A stretch of DNA of 64,000 nt from Rhodospirillales bacterium (GCA_018432935.1 JAHDSF010000004.1:1-64000), one strand, 5' to 3'; shown: positions 43,106 through 53,305, numbered from the stretch's first letter. A program made the numbers and translations. Notes: generated by a model not told the origin, from the letters alone.

Positions 43106-44379
43106 GTTTGCGGCGGCAGGGTTTCCAGCATCTGCTTGGTGACGAGGGTAACGCCCGCCTCGGTACGGTGGAAGCGCCTGGCATCCAGCTCCGGATCCTC
43201 GCCGACGACCAGGCCCTCCGGAATCACGCAGTCACGGTCGACCACGACCTTGCGCAGGCGGGCGCGGCGGCCAACGATGGTGAAGGGCAGGATTACGGAA
43301 TCCTCGACCACGCTGTACGAGTTGACGCGGACGCTGGTGAACAGAAGCGATCGCCGCACGGCGCCGCCCGAGATGATGCAGCCGGCGGACACCAGGGAAT
43401 CCACGGCCATGCCACGCCGCTTCTCGTCGTCGAACACGAACTTGGCGGCCGGCCGTTGCGCCTGGTACGTCCAGATCGGCCAGTCCTCGTCATAAAGGTC
43501 GAGCTCGGGCGTCACCCGGGTGAGGTCGATGTTGGCCGCCCAGTAGGCATCAAGGGTCCCGACGTCGCGCCAGTACGGCTCCTGGTTCGCCTTCCGGACG
43601 CAGCTGTCCTTGAAGCGGTGGGCGTACACCTTCGCCTTGTTGATCAGGTACGGCAGGATGTCCTTGCCGAAGTCGTGCGACGAGGTCTCGTCGGCGGCGT
43701 CGCGCTCAAGCTGATCGACGAGAACGGGCGCGTTGAAGATGTAGATGCCCATGCTGGCGAACGACTGGCCGGGCTGGCCGGGGATGGCCGGAGGATCGGC
43801 GGGTTTTTCGAGAAACTCGACGATACGGTCGTTCTCGTCGACGCCGACCACGCCGAACTGGGTCGCCGAGGCCTTCGGCACCTCGACGCAGGCGACAGTG
43901 ACGTCGGCGCCGCGTTCGATGTGCTGGGCCAGCATGCGGCTGTAGTTCTGCTTGTAGACGTGGTCGCCCGCTAGCACCAGGATATAGGCGAGGTCGTACG
44001 ATCGGATCATGTCGATGTTCTGGAAGATCGCGTCGGCGGTGCCGCGATACCACTCCTCGCCGCGCTGCTGCTGTGCAGGCCAGATCTCGACGAACTCCTG
44101 CAGTTCGGCCCGCAGGAACCCCCAGCCGCGCTGCACGTGCTGGATCAGGCTGTGGGCCTTGTACTGGGTCGGTACCGCGATCTTGCGGATGCCGGAATGG
44201 ATGCAGTTGGAGAGCGGGAAATCGATGATCCGGAACTTCCCCGCGAAGGGAATGGCGGGCTTGGCCTCGCTGTCGGTCAGGTTCATCAGGCGGGTGCCGC
44301 GGCCGCCGGCCAGTACCAGCGCCATCGTCCGCTTCAGCTCGGTGTTGAGATCGTAGGACAGCTCACCGCGAGCGTTCAT
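43090..44379 (-). CDS. glgC: Glucose-1-phosphate adenylyltransferase
   Basis: A 429-residue ADP-glucose pyrophosphorylase that makes ADP-glucose from ATP and glucose 1-phosphate, the committed step of glycogen synthesis. Landmarks: [20 protein letters not shown] (nucleotide-binding loop), [28 protein letters not shown]-type [16 protein letters not shown], and the C-terminal left-handed beta-helix repeats ([20 protein letters not shown]). ATG 44379 follows AGGGAG; the frame upstream to 44511 is not conserved. It lies apart from the other glycogen genes, with the feo operon and porin between. Confidence 0.93.
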   Translation of the reverse strand: MNARGELSYDLNTELKRTMALVLAGGRGTRLMNLTDSEAKPAIPFAGKFRIIDFPLSNCIHSGIRKIAVPTQYKAHSLIQHVQRGWGFLRAELQEFVEIWPAQQQRGEEWYRGTADAIFQNIDMIRSYDLAYILVLAGDHVYKQNYSRMLAQHIERGADVTVACVEVPKASATQFGVVGVDENDRIVEFLEKPADPPAIPGQPGQSFASMGIYIFNAPVLVDQLERDAADETSSHDFGKDILPYLINKAKVYAHRFKDSCVRKANQEPYWRDVGTLDAYWAANIDLTRVTPELDLYDEDWPIWTYQAQRPAAKFVFDDEKRRGMAVDSLVSAGCIISGGAVRRSLLFTSVRVNSYSVVEDSVILPFTIVGRRARLRKVVVDRDCVIPEGLVVGEDPELDARRFHRTEAGVTLVTKQMLETLPPQTPPAE

Positions 44380-44717
44380 GGTCACTCTCCCTGAGGCTTC
44401 GCGCATCGTTCGGCGTGGAGGGCCGCGGGCGGGGCTCCTACCCCGCTGACGTGTGCCGTGCAAACCATTGTCAATAAATTCGAGGTGCGCGGCGAGAACT
44501 TTCTTTGCCAATCATCTTGCCGGTGATATTGCGTCTCTGCCCGAACGGTGAGCGCCCCGCCTACCCGTTCGGGTCACCTTGACAATTCGTCTTGACAGCC
44601 CGCCTAATGATGCGAATGATTCGCGTCGGCACCTGCAAGTAACAGTTATTTTCGCCGGATTTCAGAGATCCCTTCAGGCAGCCATTCCCGTAACGCTTTC
44701 GCGGACGCCGCATACCG
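44380..44717. promoter_or_regulatory. Divergent promoter region: glgC and feo operon
   Basis: About 340 bp between divergent genes. It includes the probable feo promoter (TTGACA at 44592-44597, AATGAT at 44615-44620, 17-bp spacing) and the Fur-like box described separately. The A/T-rich part near 44,460-44,480 may belong to the glgC promoter. Confidence 0.5.
44612..44624. promoter_or_regulatory. Fur-like operator of the feo operon
   Basis: GCGAAT-G-ATTCGC is a perfect 6-1-6 inverted repeat, extended by A/T-rich flanks that include an upstream AATGATG. It overlaps the proposed -10 element. Ferrous-iron transporters are widely repressed by Fur with iron, and the motif resembles alphaproteobacterial Fur sites. 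This is an inference from position and symmetry. Confidence 0.5.
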
Positions 44718-45266
44718 ATGAATGCAGACTTGCCCGGATACACACAAGATTCTCATGACTATATCCCGCTTTCGTCCCTTCCCGAAGGCGTCACGGCAGA
44801 GGTTGCCCTCCTGTCCGCGGGTCGCGGACTGGAGCGCAAGCTCGCCGACCTGGGCATCCGAGTCGGCGTGTCGATCGAAGTCGTACGACGAATCGAGAAC
44901 GGTCCTCTTCTGGTCGCGGTGGGCGAGACCCGCGTCGCGATCGGCGCCGGGATGGCCGACAAGACCCTGGTCCGCACCAGTGTCTCGGGTTCTCGAGGGG
45001 TTGCTGTTCCTAACCAGAAAGGCAGTTCGATGAACACGTTGCTGAAGGACTTGGCGGTCGGTGAAAGCGGCCGAGTGTTGGGGTTCCTCAAGGGGAGCAG
45101 CGATTATCGCAAGAAGCTGCTGGCCCTCGGAGTCACTCCCGGCACGCCGTTTTCCGTCACCCGGGTCGCGCCGTTGGGTGATCCCGTCGAGATCCTGGTC
45201 CGCGGCTTCCTGCTGACGTTGCGCAAGGACGAGACGGCGGTGCTGCTGGTCGAGCGCGCCGCCTGA
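44718..45266 (+). CDS. feoA: Tandem FeoA-domain protein
   Basis: A 182-residue protein containing two FeoA (SH3-like) domains in one frame. Domain 1 is at about 18-90 (SSLPEGVTAEVALLSAGRGL...VEVVRRIENGPLLVAVGETR). Domain 2 is at about 105-180 (MNTLLKDLAVGESGRVLGFL...EILVRGFLLTLRKDETAVLL). FeoA is normally 75-85 residues, so this is a fusion. A Met at 45030 with weak spacing could also start domain 2 separately. It supports FeoB in ferrous-iron uptake. FeoB starts 18 bp downstream. Confidence 0.85.
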   Translation: MNADLPGYTQDSHDYIPLSSLPEGVTAEVALLSAGRGLERKLADLGIRVGVSIEVVRRIENGPLLVAVGETRVAIGAGMADKTLVRTSVSGSRGVAVPNQKGSSMNTLLKDLAVGESGRVLGFLKGSSDYRKKLLALGVTPGTPFSVTRVAPLGDPVEILVRGFLLTLRKDETAVLLVERAA

Positions 45267-45284
45267 ACAGGGAGTAACAAAAAC

Positions 45285-47615
45285 ATGTCCCGTACACGAC
45301 TGGCTCTCGTCGGCAACCCCAACTGCGGCAAGACGACGCTGTTCAACGCCCTCACGGGTGCCCGACAGGAGGTCGGCAACTGGCCGGGCGTCACGGTCGA
45401 AAAGAAGACCGGCCGTTTCTCGCATCAGGGAAGCGATTTCGAGATCGTGGACCTGCCCGGCGTCTATTCGGTAACGCCCAGCTCCGCCTCGTCCGAGGAT
45501 GAGCGGATCGCCCGCGATCACATCCTCTCGGGCGAACCCGAGGTTGTGGTCAACATCGTCGACGCCGCCAACCTCGATCGCAACCTGTACCTGACCCTGC
45601 AGCTCTGCGAGATGGGCATCCCGGTGGTGGTCGCCCTCAACATGATCGACATCGCCCATGCCCGCGGGCTCGAGGTGGACGCCCCGGCTCTCGCCGAGAG
45701 GCTAGGCTGTCCGGTGGTCCCGATCGTCGCCCGGCGACGCAAGGGCCTGGACGCCCTGCGCGCCGAGATCGTCAGGAGCGCCGCCACCAGAACGGCACCG
45801 ACCTGCCGCATTCCCTACCCGCCCGAGATCGGGGCGACCCTCGACGCCCTGGTGCCCGAGATTCGCCAGAGCCCCGCCACGGCGGTGGAGCCGCGCTGGC
45901 TCGCCCTGCAGCTTCTGGAGGCCGATGACCAGGTCTTGGCGGCTTCGTCCGGCGTCGCGGCGTCTCTCCCGCAGCATGTCGAGGCAATCGAGAACGCGCT
46001 CGGTGAAACGCCCGACATCATCCTTGCCGACGCGCGCTATCGGCTGATCGGCGAGATCGCCGGGGTCGCGGTCCGCCGTCGGGGCGCGGCCTCGCGCACC
46101 ATGACCGACCGCATCGACGACGTGGTCCTGCACCGCGCGCTGGGCGTGCCGATCTTCCTCGCTGTCATGTACCTGATGTTCGTCTTCACGATCAACATCG
46201 GCAGCGCCTTCATCGACTTCTTCGACATCCTGGTCGGCGCATTCCTGGTCGATGGCCTGGGGGCCCTCCTGACCAGCATCGGCGCGCCGCAGTGGGTGAG
46301 CGCGCTGGCCGCCGAGGGCTTCGGCGGCGGCGTGCAGACGGTCGCCACCTTCATTCCGGTGGTCGGCTTCCTGTACCTGTTCCTGTCGCTCCTCGAAGAT
46401 TCCGGCTACATGTCGCGGGCTGCCTTCGTGATGGACCGCTTCATGCGCGGGCTTGGGCTGCCGGGAAAGGCTTTCGTGCCGCTCATCGTCGGCTTCGGCT
46501 GCAACGTGCCGGCTGTGATGGCGACCCGCACCCTCGAGAACAGGCGCGATCGTATCATCACGGTGATGATGGCGCCCTTCATGTCCTGCGGCGCCCGGCT
46601 GCCGGTCTACGTGCTGTTCGCCGCCGCCTTCTTCCCCGCCAGCGGCCAGAACTTGGTGTTTGCCCTTTACCTGATCGGCATCGCGGTGGCGATCGTCACC
46701 GGTCTGATCCTGCGCGGCACCGTGCTCAAGGGCGAGACCTCGCCCTTCATCATGGAGATGCCGCCTTACCACGTGCCGACCCTACAGGGCGTCCTGCTGC
46801 GCACCTGGGAGCGCCTCAAGGTGTTCATGTGGCGCGCGGGCAAGGTTATCGTCGCCATCGTCATGGTCCTCAACGTCCTCAACTCGCTGGGCACCGACGG
46901 CTCGTTCGGTAACGCCAACACCGACCGCTCGGTGCTGTCGACCATCGGCAAGGCGGTGACCCCGGTGTTCGCGCCGCTCGGCATCCAAGAGGAGAACTGG
47001 CCGGCGACGGTCGGCATCTTCACCGGCATCTTCGCCAAGGAGGCCGTGGTCGGCACCCTCGATGCCCTCTACAGCGGCATGGCCGCCGGCGGCGAAGGTG
47101 CCGCCGAAGGAGAGGAACTCGACCTGCCGGCCAAGGTCGGCGAAGCGTTCGCGACCATTCCCGCCAACCTGGGCGACGCCCTCGCGGCGTGGGGCGATCC
47201 GCTCGGCCTCGGCGTCGGCGATCTCAGCGACGAGGCGGCCGTAGCCGAGGAGCAGGCGGTCGATGCCGGCACTCTGGGCGCGATGCGCAACGCCTTCGCC
47301 AGCACCGCCGCCGCCTTCGCGTTCCTGCTCACGGTGCTTCTGTACCTGCCGTGCGTGGCCGCGATCGCCGCGATTTGGCGCGAGGTCGGTACCCGCTGGA
47401 CCCTGTTCGCCGCCGCCTGGACGTCCGGCTGGGGCTACGGCGCCGGCGTCGTCGCCTACCAGGCCGCCACGTTCGCCGAACATCCGGCCGCTTCCGCGGG
47501 CTGGATCGTGATCGTTCTGTGTGTTCTTGTCGGCTCCATCCTCCTCATGCGGCAGAAGGGAACCGCGGCCTCAAGAACGCCGCACGTAGCCGCGGTCGCC
47601 AAGGTGAGCGGCTGA
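45285..47615 (+). CDS. feoB: Ferrous iron transporter FeoB
   Basis: A 776-residue inner-membrane Fe2+ transporter. The N-terminal G domain has GNPNCGKTTLFNALTG (G1), DLPGVYS (G3) and NMIDIA (G4). The membrane part has two gate regions: VGFGCNVPAVMATRTLENRR and the C-terminal counterpart around EVGTRWTLFAAAWTSGWGYG. MSCGARLPVYVLFAAAFFP lies in between. It is the second gene of a feoA-feoB-feoC operon under a Fur-like box, so low iron should induce it. It would supply iron for the abundant Fe-S centres of the neighbouring hydrogenase (inference). Confidence 0.95.
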   Translation: MSRTRLALVGNPNCGKTTLFNALTGARQEVGNWPGVTVEKKTGRFSHQGSDFEIVDLPGVYSVTPSSASSEDERIARDHILSGEPEVVVNIVDAANLDRNLYLTLQLCEMGIPVVVALNMIDIAHARGLEVDAPALAERLGCPVVPIVARRRKGLDALRAEIVRSAATRTAPTCRIPYPPEIGATLDALVPEIRQSPATAVEPRWLALQLLEADDQVLAASSGVAASLPQHVEAIENALGETPDIILADARYRLIGEIAGVAVRRRGAASRTMTDRIDDVVLHRALGVPIFLAVMYLMFVFTINIGSAFIDFFDILVGAFLVDGLGALLTSIGAPQWVSALAAEGFGGGVQTVATFIPVVGFLYLFLSLLEDSGYMSRAAFVMDRFMRGLGLPGKAFVPLIVGFGCNVPAVMATRTLENRRDRIITVMMAPFMSCGARLPVYVLFAAAFFPASGQNLVFALYLIGIAVAIVTGLILRGTVLKGETSPFIMEMPPYHVPTLQGVLLRTWERLKVFMWRAGKVIVAIVMVLNVLNSLGTDGSFGNANTDRSVLSTIGKAVTPVFAPLGIQEENWPATVGIFTGIFAKEAVVGTLDALYSGMAAGGEGAAEGEELDLPAKVGEAFATIPANLGDALAAWGDPLGLGVGDLSDEAAVAEEQAVDAGTLGAMRNAFASTAAAFAFLLTVLLYLPCVAAIAAIWREVGTRWTLFAAAWTSGWGYGAGVVAYQAATFAEHPAASAGWIVIVLCVLVGSILLMRQKGTAASRTPHVAAVAKVSG

Positions 47616-47623
47616 AGGAGAGT

Positions 47624-47842
47624 ATGATGCTGTCCGATATCAAGACATGTCTGCTGGCAAGCCCGGCCTCGATCGGCGAACTGGCGCTGCGCTTCCGGGT
47701 TTCCCCGGACGCCATGCGCGGCATGCTCGACCACTGGATCCGCAAGGGCATGGTCGCTCGCGATGCGGTGCCTCAGAAGTGCTCCTGCTGCACCTCCTGC
47801 CACGAGGAGGATCTCGAAATCTACCGCTGGGTCGGGAGATGA
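47624..47842 (+). CDS. feoC: FeoC-like protein
   Basis: A 72-residue protein beginning eight bases after feoB. It has a winged-helix fold (CLLASPASIGELALRFRVSP, DHWIRKGMVAR) and a cysteine cluster (CSCCTSC) that can bind a redox-sensitive Fe-S centre, as in FeoC. It is thought to control FeoB stability or expression. The ribosome site AAGGAG precedes two consecutive ATG codons at 47624 and 47627. Confidence 0.85.
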   Translation: MMLSDIKTCLLASPASIGELALRFRVSPDAMRGMLDHWIRKGMVARDAVPQKCSCCTSCHEEDLEIYRWVGR

Positions 47843-47867
47843 TGCCGTCCGGCGGCAAGACGAGCCA

Positions 47868-47892
47868 AGGGGCGCCGCGAACCGGCGCCCCT
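47868..47892 (+). terminator. Terminator of the feo operon
   Basis: Nine-base arms AGGGGCGCC and GGCGCCCCT close a seven-base loop, followed by GCTTTCCC, 26 bp after the feoC stop codon. Confidence 0.6.
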
Positions 47893-48064
47893 GCTTTCCC
47901 GGGCTGCCCGGCCCGGCCAGGAATCGCCGTATACGGCAGAACCGCCCTGCCTACATGACAATCGGGGACGCCCTCCCCGTTGTTCCGCCAGCCAGCCACC
48001 GTCTCTCTCGTCCAGGCAGCCAGCCGGCCAGAAGCTTCCTCTTGACAGGTTGGAGGAGAATGAA

Positions 48065-49201
48065 ATGGCCTGCACTGCACTCAAGAACGCGTCTCGACGC
48101 GTCGTCCCGGGATTGCTCCTGGTCGGCGCGTTGATCACCCCGGCGGCGGCCGACGAGCCGGCCGCCGCCGATCATCCCACGCTTTCGGGTTCGATTTCGG
48201 TCGAGGTCCAGAACGACTGGATCTACGACGCCGACGACGACACCGACCACAACGAGCTTACGACCACCATCGAGCCCTCGATCGTCCTCGGCCTGACCCC
48301 GGGACTCTCGTTGAACCTCGGGCTGACGCTGGAATCCGTACGCGACGGCCTCCCAGGAGAGGATCGGACCTTCGACGACCACGGCCTCTACGTGAACGAA
48401 CTCACCCTGCTCTACGAGACGGACCGGTTCTCGGTGTACGGCGGCAAGTTCACGCCCAACTTCGGCATCGCCTGGGACGCCACCCCCGGCCTCTACGGCA
48501 CCGACTTCGCCGAGGATTACGAGTTGTCGGAACGGCTGGGCTTTGGCGGGTCGGTAACCGTTCTCCAGGGGCGCTACGGAACCCACGTCGTTTCGGCCAG
48601 CGCGTTCATGGCCGACACCAGCTTCCTCGCCGAGACCGCCTTTACCGACCGTGATCGGCCGCGCCGCTGGAAGGGCGGCCCCTCCAACACCGGAAGCCTC
48701 GAGTCACTGGCCGTCGCCCTCGACGGATCGGAATTCGAGGGCATCCCGGGGCTGCGCTACCACGTCGCGCTGGTGAACCAGGAAACCAACCGGCTTCTGG
48801 ACGACCAGGGCAACGTCACCGAAGGCGACGGCGTGGCGGATGAAAACGGCTTCGTGGTCGCGCTCGAGCACGCGATCGCGGTCTCGGACGATCTCACCCT
48901 TACGCCGCTGATCGAGTGGGCACGCTTCCACGACAATGGAGGCACCGAAGGCGTCGAGCGGGACTACCTGACGCTGGGCGTCGGCGCCGCCCTCGGCAAC
49001 TGGATCGCGGCGACATCCTACACTGGGCGCTTTACCGAGGCGCACGACACTCCCGACGTCGACGACAGCCTTTATCAGGTCTCCTTGGGCTACGTGTTCG
49101 ACTCCGGCCTGAGCCTGCAGGTCGGCTGGAAGTGGACCGAGGAGGAGGATGTCAGCAGCAGCACCGCCGGCATCCTCATCGGTTACGCCCGCGACTTCTA
49201 G
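48065..49201 (+). CDS. Outer-membrane beta-barrel porin
   Basis: A 378-residue protein with a signal peptide (VVPGLLLVGALITPAAAD, about 13-30) and then alternating amphipathic strands. The strand SVYGGKFTPNFGIAWDATPG and the C-terminal STAGILIGYARDF with terminal Phe are typical of outer-membrane barrels. ATG 48065 has GGAGGAG seven bases upstream. It follows the feo operon but is separated by a terminator and a 220-bp gap. The solute is unknown. Confidence 0.8.
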   Translation: MACTALKNASRRVVPGLLLVGALITPAAADEPAAADHPTLSGSISVEVQNDWIYDADDDTDHNELTTTIEPSIVLGLTPGLSLNLGLTLESVRDGLPGEDRTFDDHGLYVNELTLLYETDRFSVYGGKFTPNFGIAWDATPGLYGTDFAEDYELSERLGFGGSVTVLQGRYGTHVVSASAFMADTSFLAETAFTDRDRPRRWKGGPSNTGSLESLAVALDGSEFEGIPGLRYHVALVNQETNRLLDDQGNVTEGDGVADENGFVVALEHAIAVSDDLTLTPLIEWARFHDNGGTEGVERDYLTLGVGAALGNWIAATSYTGRFTEAHDTPDVDDSLYQVSLGYVFDSGLSLQVGWKWTEEEDVSSSTAGILIGYARDF

Positions 49202-49229
49202 GCCCCGCACGACTTCTGTCTGAGCACCT

Positions 49230-49253
49230 GGCGGCACACGATCGTGTGCCGCC
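49230..49253 (+). terminator. Terminator of the porin gene
   Basis: A perfect 24-bp palindrome (GGCGGCACACGA and its complement) is followed by TTCTTTCTTTCCT, a good T-rich tail, 29 bp after the porin stop codon. Confidence 0.75.
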
Positions 49254-49335
49254 TTCTTTCTTTCCTGCGGTTTCTTCTCCCGTTCTTAACCACCTTCGTT
49301 CATATTGCGCCGCTTGGGGGACAAGGAAGAAACCG

Positions 49336-50766
49336 ATGCGCATCCTTTTTGTCGTCTCCGAGGCGTATCCACTCATCAAGACCGGCGGCCTGGCAGACGT
49401 GGCCGGGGCGCTGCCGGCGGCGCTCGCGGAGTGCGGCGAGGATATCCGTATCCTGCTGCCCGCGTATCCGGAAGCCCTTGAGCGGGCCTCGGAGCGGCAG
49501 CGGCCGATCTCGGTCGGCGACCCGCTGGGTACCGGCGAGACCTGGCTTGTGCCGGCGCGGATGCCGGATTCCGGCGTGCCGATCTGGCTGGTCAAGAATG
49601 CAGTATTCGACCGCCCCGGCGGCCCCTACGTCGACGACCATGGCGTTGCCTGGCGCGACAACCATCTGCGTTTCGGCCTATTCTGCCGGGTCGCCGCGCT
49701 GGTCACCATCGCCGGCGGCTTCCTCGGCTGGCGCCCCGACGTCGTGCACTGCAATGACTGGCAGGCGGGCATGCTGCCCGCCTACCTGCGGCGCTGGAGC
49801 GGACCGATCACGCCGTCGCTGTTCACCATCCACAACCTGCAGTACCAGGGCAACTTCGACCCCTGGGTGCTGACCTCGCTGGCGTTGTCGCCGAACCTCT
49901 ACAACGTGGCCGGGGTAGAGTTCTACGGCCGGGTCTCTTTCATGAAGGCGGGCATCCAGTTCAGCCGCAAGGTCACCGCGGTCAGCCCGACCTACGCCCG
50001 CGAGATCCAGACCCCCGAGCTCGGCATGGGCTTCCACGGCCTGCTCGGCGCCCGCGCCACCGACCTCCACGGCATCCTCAACGGCGTCGACTATCGGGTC
50101 TGGGACCCGGCCGCCGACAGGCTCATCGCCGCCCCCTATTCTCCCGAACGCCTCGCCGGCAAGGCGAAATGCAAGGCGGCGCTCCAGCAGGAGCTCGGGT
50201 TGGCGCAGAACCCCGCCGCACCCCTGGTGGGCATGGTGACGCGGATGAACGGCGAAAAGGGCCTCGACCTCCTCATCGACGCCTTGCCGCGGATCATGGA
50301 CCAGGGCGTACAGCTTGCCGTTCTGGGTTCCGGCGACGCCTATTACGAACACGTCTTCACTGCCGCAGCAGCCAGCAAGAGCGGCCGCATGGCAGCCCGC
50401 ATCGGCTTCGACGAGGGCCTTGCCCATCGCCTGCAGGCCGGCTGCGACATGCTGCTGATGCCGTCGCGATTCGAGCCTTGCGGCCTGACGCAGCTCTATG
50501 CTCTTAAATACGGGACCGTGCCGGTCGTCCGCCATACCGGAGGCTTGGCCGACACCGTCATCGATGCCGGAGACCCCGACCGCGGGACCGGAATCGTGTT
50601 CGGCCCCGCCGACCCGGAAGCCCTTATCGAGGCCGTGAGGCGTGGCGTGACGCTGTTCGAGAACAAGACCGAATGGCGCAAGGTGCAGCGCAGGGGCATG
50701 AGCGAAGATTTCAGCTGGATCCGCTCGGCCCGCAGCTATTCCGCCCTTTATCGGGACATCGTCTAG
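49336..50766 (+). CDS. glgA: Glycogen synthase
   Basis: A 476-residue GT5 enzyme that adds glucose from ADP-glucose to alpha-1,4-glucan. Conserved parts: SEAYPLIKTGGLADVAGALP (KTGGL donor site), HCNDWQAGMLPAYL, FTIHNLQYQG, LNGVDYRVWDP, and RFEPCGLTQLYALKYGTVPV near the end. ATG 49336 is behind AAGGAAG; a longer frame upstream is not conserved. glgP follows 44 bp downstream on the same strand, so the two are probably one transcript. Confidence 0.95.
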   Translation: MRILFVVSEAYPLIKTGGLADVAGALPAALAECGEDIRILLPAYPEALERASERQRPISVGDPLGTGETWLVPARMPDSGVPIWLVKNAVFDRPGGPYVDDHGVAWRDNHLRFGLFCRVAALVTIAGGFLGWRPDVVHCNDWQAGMLPAYLRRWSGPITPSLFTIHNLQYQGNFDPWVLTSLALSPNLYNVAGVEFYGRVSFMKAGIQFSRKVTAVSPTYAREIQTPELGMGFHGLLGARATDLHGILNGVDYRVWDPAADRLIAAPYSPERLAGKAKCKAALQQELGLAQNPAAPLVGMVTRMNGEKGLDLLIDALPRIMDQGVQLAVLGSGDAYYEHVFTAAAASKSGRMAARIGFDEGLAHRLQAGCDMLLMPSRFEPCGLTQLYALKYGTVPVVRHTGGLADTVIDAGDPDRGTGIVFGPADPEALIEAVRRGVTLFENKTEWRKVQRRGMSEDFSWIRSARSYSALYRDIV

Positions 50767-50810
50767 CGGCGAACGCCGCCGTCCCCCTGGTGCAGGAGCA
50801 CAATCCGTTG

Positions 50811-53291
50811 ATGATGAAAGACCTCTCGGACGACGCGCTCAAGAGCGGATCGAGGCTCGATGTCACCGACGTCGCAGCGGTCAAACGGGCCCTCGTCGAT
50901 CACATGCTCCACGTCGTGGGCAAGGACCCTTCGTACGCCGAGCAGCGCGACTGGCTTTACGCCATAGCCTACGTGATCCGCGGACTGCTGAGCGAGCGCT
51001 ACATCCGCAGCGCGCGCGAGATGTACCGCAAGGATGTCAAACGGGTCTACTACCTGTCGATGGAATACCTGATCGGCCGCAGCCTGCGGAAGAACCTGAT
51101 CGACCTCGGCCTGCTCGACACCATGCAGAAGGCGCTGGCCGACTTCGGTCAGGATCTCGATGCGGTCGGCGACATCGAATACGACGCAGCACTCGGCAAC
51201 GGCGGTCTCGGCCGCCTAGCCGCCTGTTTCCTGGATTCGCTCGCCACCCACGACTATCCCGGTTTCGCCTACGGCATTCGCTACGACTACGGCATGTTCA
51301 ACCAGCGCGTCGTCGGCGGCCAGCAGATCGAGCAGCCCGAGAACTGGCTCCGCTACGGCAATCCGTGGGAGTTCGAACGTCCGACCGTCATCCACACCAT
51401 CAAGTTCGGCGGCCGCGTCATCACCTTCAAAGGTGGCGACGGCAAGGACGTCAACCAGTGGATCGACACCGACGACGTGATCGCGCTGGCCATCGACGTG
51501 CCGGTCTCCGGTTACGCCTCGCAGGGGGTTGCCAACCTGCGCCTGTGGGCGGCCCGCTCCAGCCGCGAGTTCGACCTGCAGAACTTCCAGGAGGGCAACT
51601 ATCTGGAAGCGGTGCGCAACAAGTCGTTGTCGGAGAACATCTCCCGCGTCCTCTATCCGAATGACAAGACGGCGGTGGGCCAGGAGCTGCGGCTCAAGCA
51701 GGAGTATTTCTTCGTCAGCGCCTCGGTGCAGGACCTGCTGGGCCGCTATCTGCGCAACCACGAGGACTTCGACGAACTCGGCAAGTCCGTCTCGATCCAG
51801 CTCAACGACACCCACCCGGCGCTGGCGGTTCCCGAGTTGCTGCGCATTCTGGTCGACGACCACGGCTACGACTTCGATCGCGCGATGGAGATCGTCAACG
51901 AGACGATCTCGTACACCAACCACACCCTGCTTCCGGAGGCGCTGGAGACTTGGCGGATCGAGATGATGGAGCGGGTCCTGCCCCGCCATCTTCAGCTCAT
52001 CTACCAGATGAATGACCGCTTCCTACGCCGCGTCCGCCATACCTTCCCCGGCGATCCCAACGTGCTGCGCCGGCTGTCGCTGGTCGACGATGCCGGCCGC
52101 GCGGTGCGGATGGCGCACGTCGCCATCGTCGGCAGTCACAAGGTGAACGGCGTCGCGGCGCTGCACACCAAGCTGCTGCGCAGCTCGATGTTTCCCGATT
52201 TCGACCGCCTCTATCCCAAGAAGTTCGTCAACATGACCAACGGCATCACGCCCCGCCGCTGGCTGCTGCAGGCCAACCCGGGGCTGGCGGCGCTGGTCAC
52301 CGAGGCGGTGGGCGACGGCTGGATCCGCGATCTCGGCCAGCTCGAGAAGCTTAACGAGTTGGTCGACGATTCGCAGTTCCGCACCCGTTTCTGGGACGTC
52401 AAGGTCGAGAACAAGAAGCGCCTGACCGACCTGGTGCGGGCGCGGACCGGAATCCGGCTTGATCCCGAGTCCCTCTACGACACCCAGGTCAAGCGCATCC
52501 ACGAGTACAAGCGGCAGCTTCTCAACGTGCTGCACGTGATCACGCTGTACAACGAGATCCGCGACGGGGGTGCCGAGGATCGTCCGCCGCGCTCGGTCAT
52601 CTTCGGCGGCAAGGCGGCGCCGGGCTACTTCCTGGCCAAGCAGATCGTCCGCCTCATCAACGACGTGGCCGAGACCGTCAACCACGATCCGGTCGTGGAC
52701 GGCCGGTTGACCGTCGTATTCGTTCCCAACTACGACGTAAGCGCCGCCGAGGTGATCGTTCCCGGCAGCGAGCTGTCCGAGCAGATCTCGACCGCCGGCA
52801 CCGAGGCCTCGGGCACCGGCAACATGAAGTTCGCGCTCAACGGGGCGCTTACCATCGGTACCCTCGACGGCGCCAACGTCGAGATCCTCGAGGAGGTCGG
52901 CAAAGACAATATCTTCATCTTTGGCCTGACCGCCGAGGAAGCGCTGTCACTGCGCTCCCACGGCTACGATCCGGGTCGCTACTACAACGAGATCCCCAGC
53001 CTCAAACGGGCGCTCGATATGATCGCGTCGGGCTATTTCTCGCCCGAGGAACCCAGCCGCTACCAGGTGATTCACGACGTGCTGCTGAAGCACGGCGACT
53101 ATTTCCTGCTGCTGGCCGACTACGAGGCCTACCTCGACTGCCATGCCCGCATCGAGCGCGCCTACGCCGACCGCGACGGCTGGGTCCGCAAGGCGATCCT
53201 CAACGTCGCCAACATGGGCCGCTTCTCGAGCGACCGCACCATCCACGAGTACGCCAAGACGATCTGGAGCATCAAGCCGATGCGAGGGTAA
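50811..53291 (+). CDS. glgP: Glycogen/alpha-glucan phosphorylase
   Basis: An 826-residue GT35 phosphorylase releasing glucose 1-phosphate from alpha-1,4-glucan. Conserved blocks: YYLSMEYLIGRSLRKNLIDL, DAALGNGGLGRLAACFLDSL, SIQLNDTHPALAVPELLRIL, TNGITPRRWL, and EASGTGNMKFALNGALTIGT with the pyridoxal-phosphate Lys. Full length compared with family members (about 820-840). The first of two ATG codons, at 50811, is used; CAGGAG lies 12 bases upstream. Its stop lies only 14 bp from the convergent malQ. Confidence 0.95.
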   Translation: MMKDLSDDALKSGSRLDVTDVAAVKRALVDHMLHVVGKDPSYAEQRDWLYAIAYVIRGLLSERYIRSAREMYRKDVKRVYYLSMEYLIGRSLRKNLIDLGLLDTMQKALADFGQDLDAVGDIEYDAALGNGGLGRLAACFLDSLATHDYPGFAYGIRYDYGMFNQRVVGGQQIEQPENWLRYGNPWEFERPTVIHTIKFGGRVITFKGGDGKDVNQWIDTDDVIALAIDVPVSGYASQGVANLRLWAARSSREFDLQNFQEGNYLEAVRNKSLSENISRVLYPNDKTAVGQELRLKQEYFFVSASVQDLLGRYLRNHEDFDELGKSVSIQLNDTHPALAVPELLRILVDDHGYDFDRAMEIVNETISYTNHTLLPEALETWRIEMMERVLPRHLQLIYQMNDRFLRRVRHTFPGDPNVLRRLSLVDDAGRAVRMAHVAIVGSHKVNGVAALHTKLLRSSMFPDFDRLYPKKFVNMTNGITPRRWLLQANPGLAALVTEAVGDGWIRDLGQLEKLNELVDDSQFRTRFWDVKVENKKRLTDLVRARTGIRLDPESLYDTQVKRIHEYKRQLLNVLHVITLYNEIRDGGAEDRPPRSVIFGGKAAPGYFLAKQIVRLINDVAETVNHDPVVDGRLTVVFVPNYDVSAAEVIVPGSELSEQISTAGTEASGTGNMKFALNGALTIGTLDGANVEILEEVGKDNIFIFGLTAEEALSLRSHGYDPGRYYNEIPSLKRALDMIASGYFSPEEPSRYQVIHDVLLKHGDYFLLLADYEAYLDCHARIERAYADRDGWVRKAILNVANMGRFSSDRTIHEYAKTIWSIKPMRG

Positions 53292-53305
53292 CGGCGGGCG
53301 GCAAC

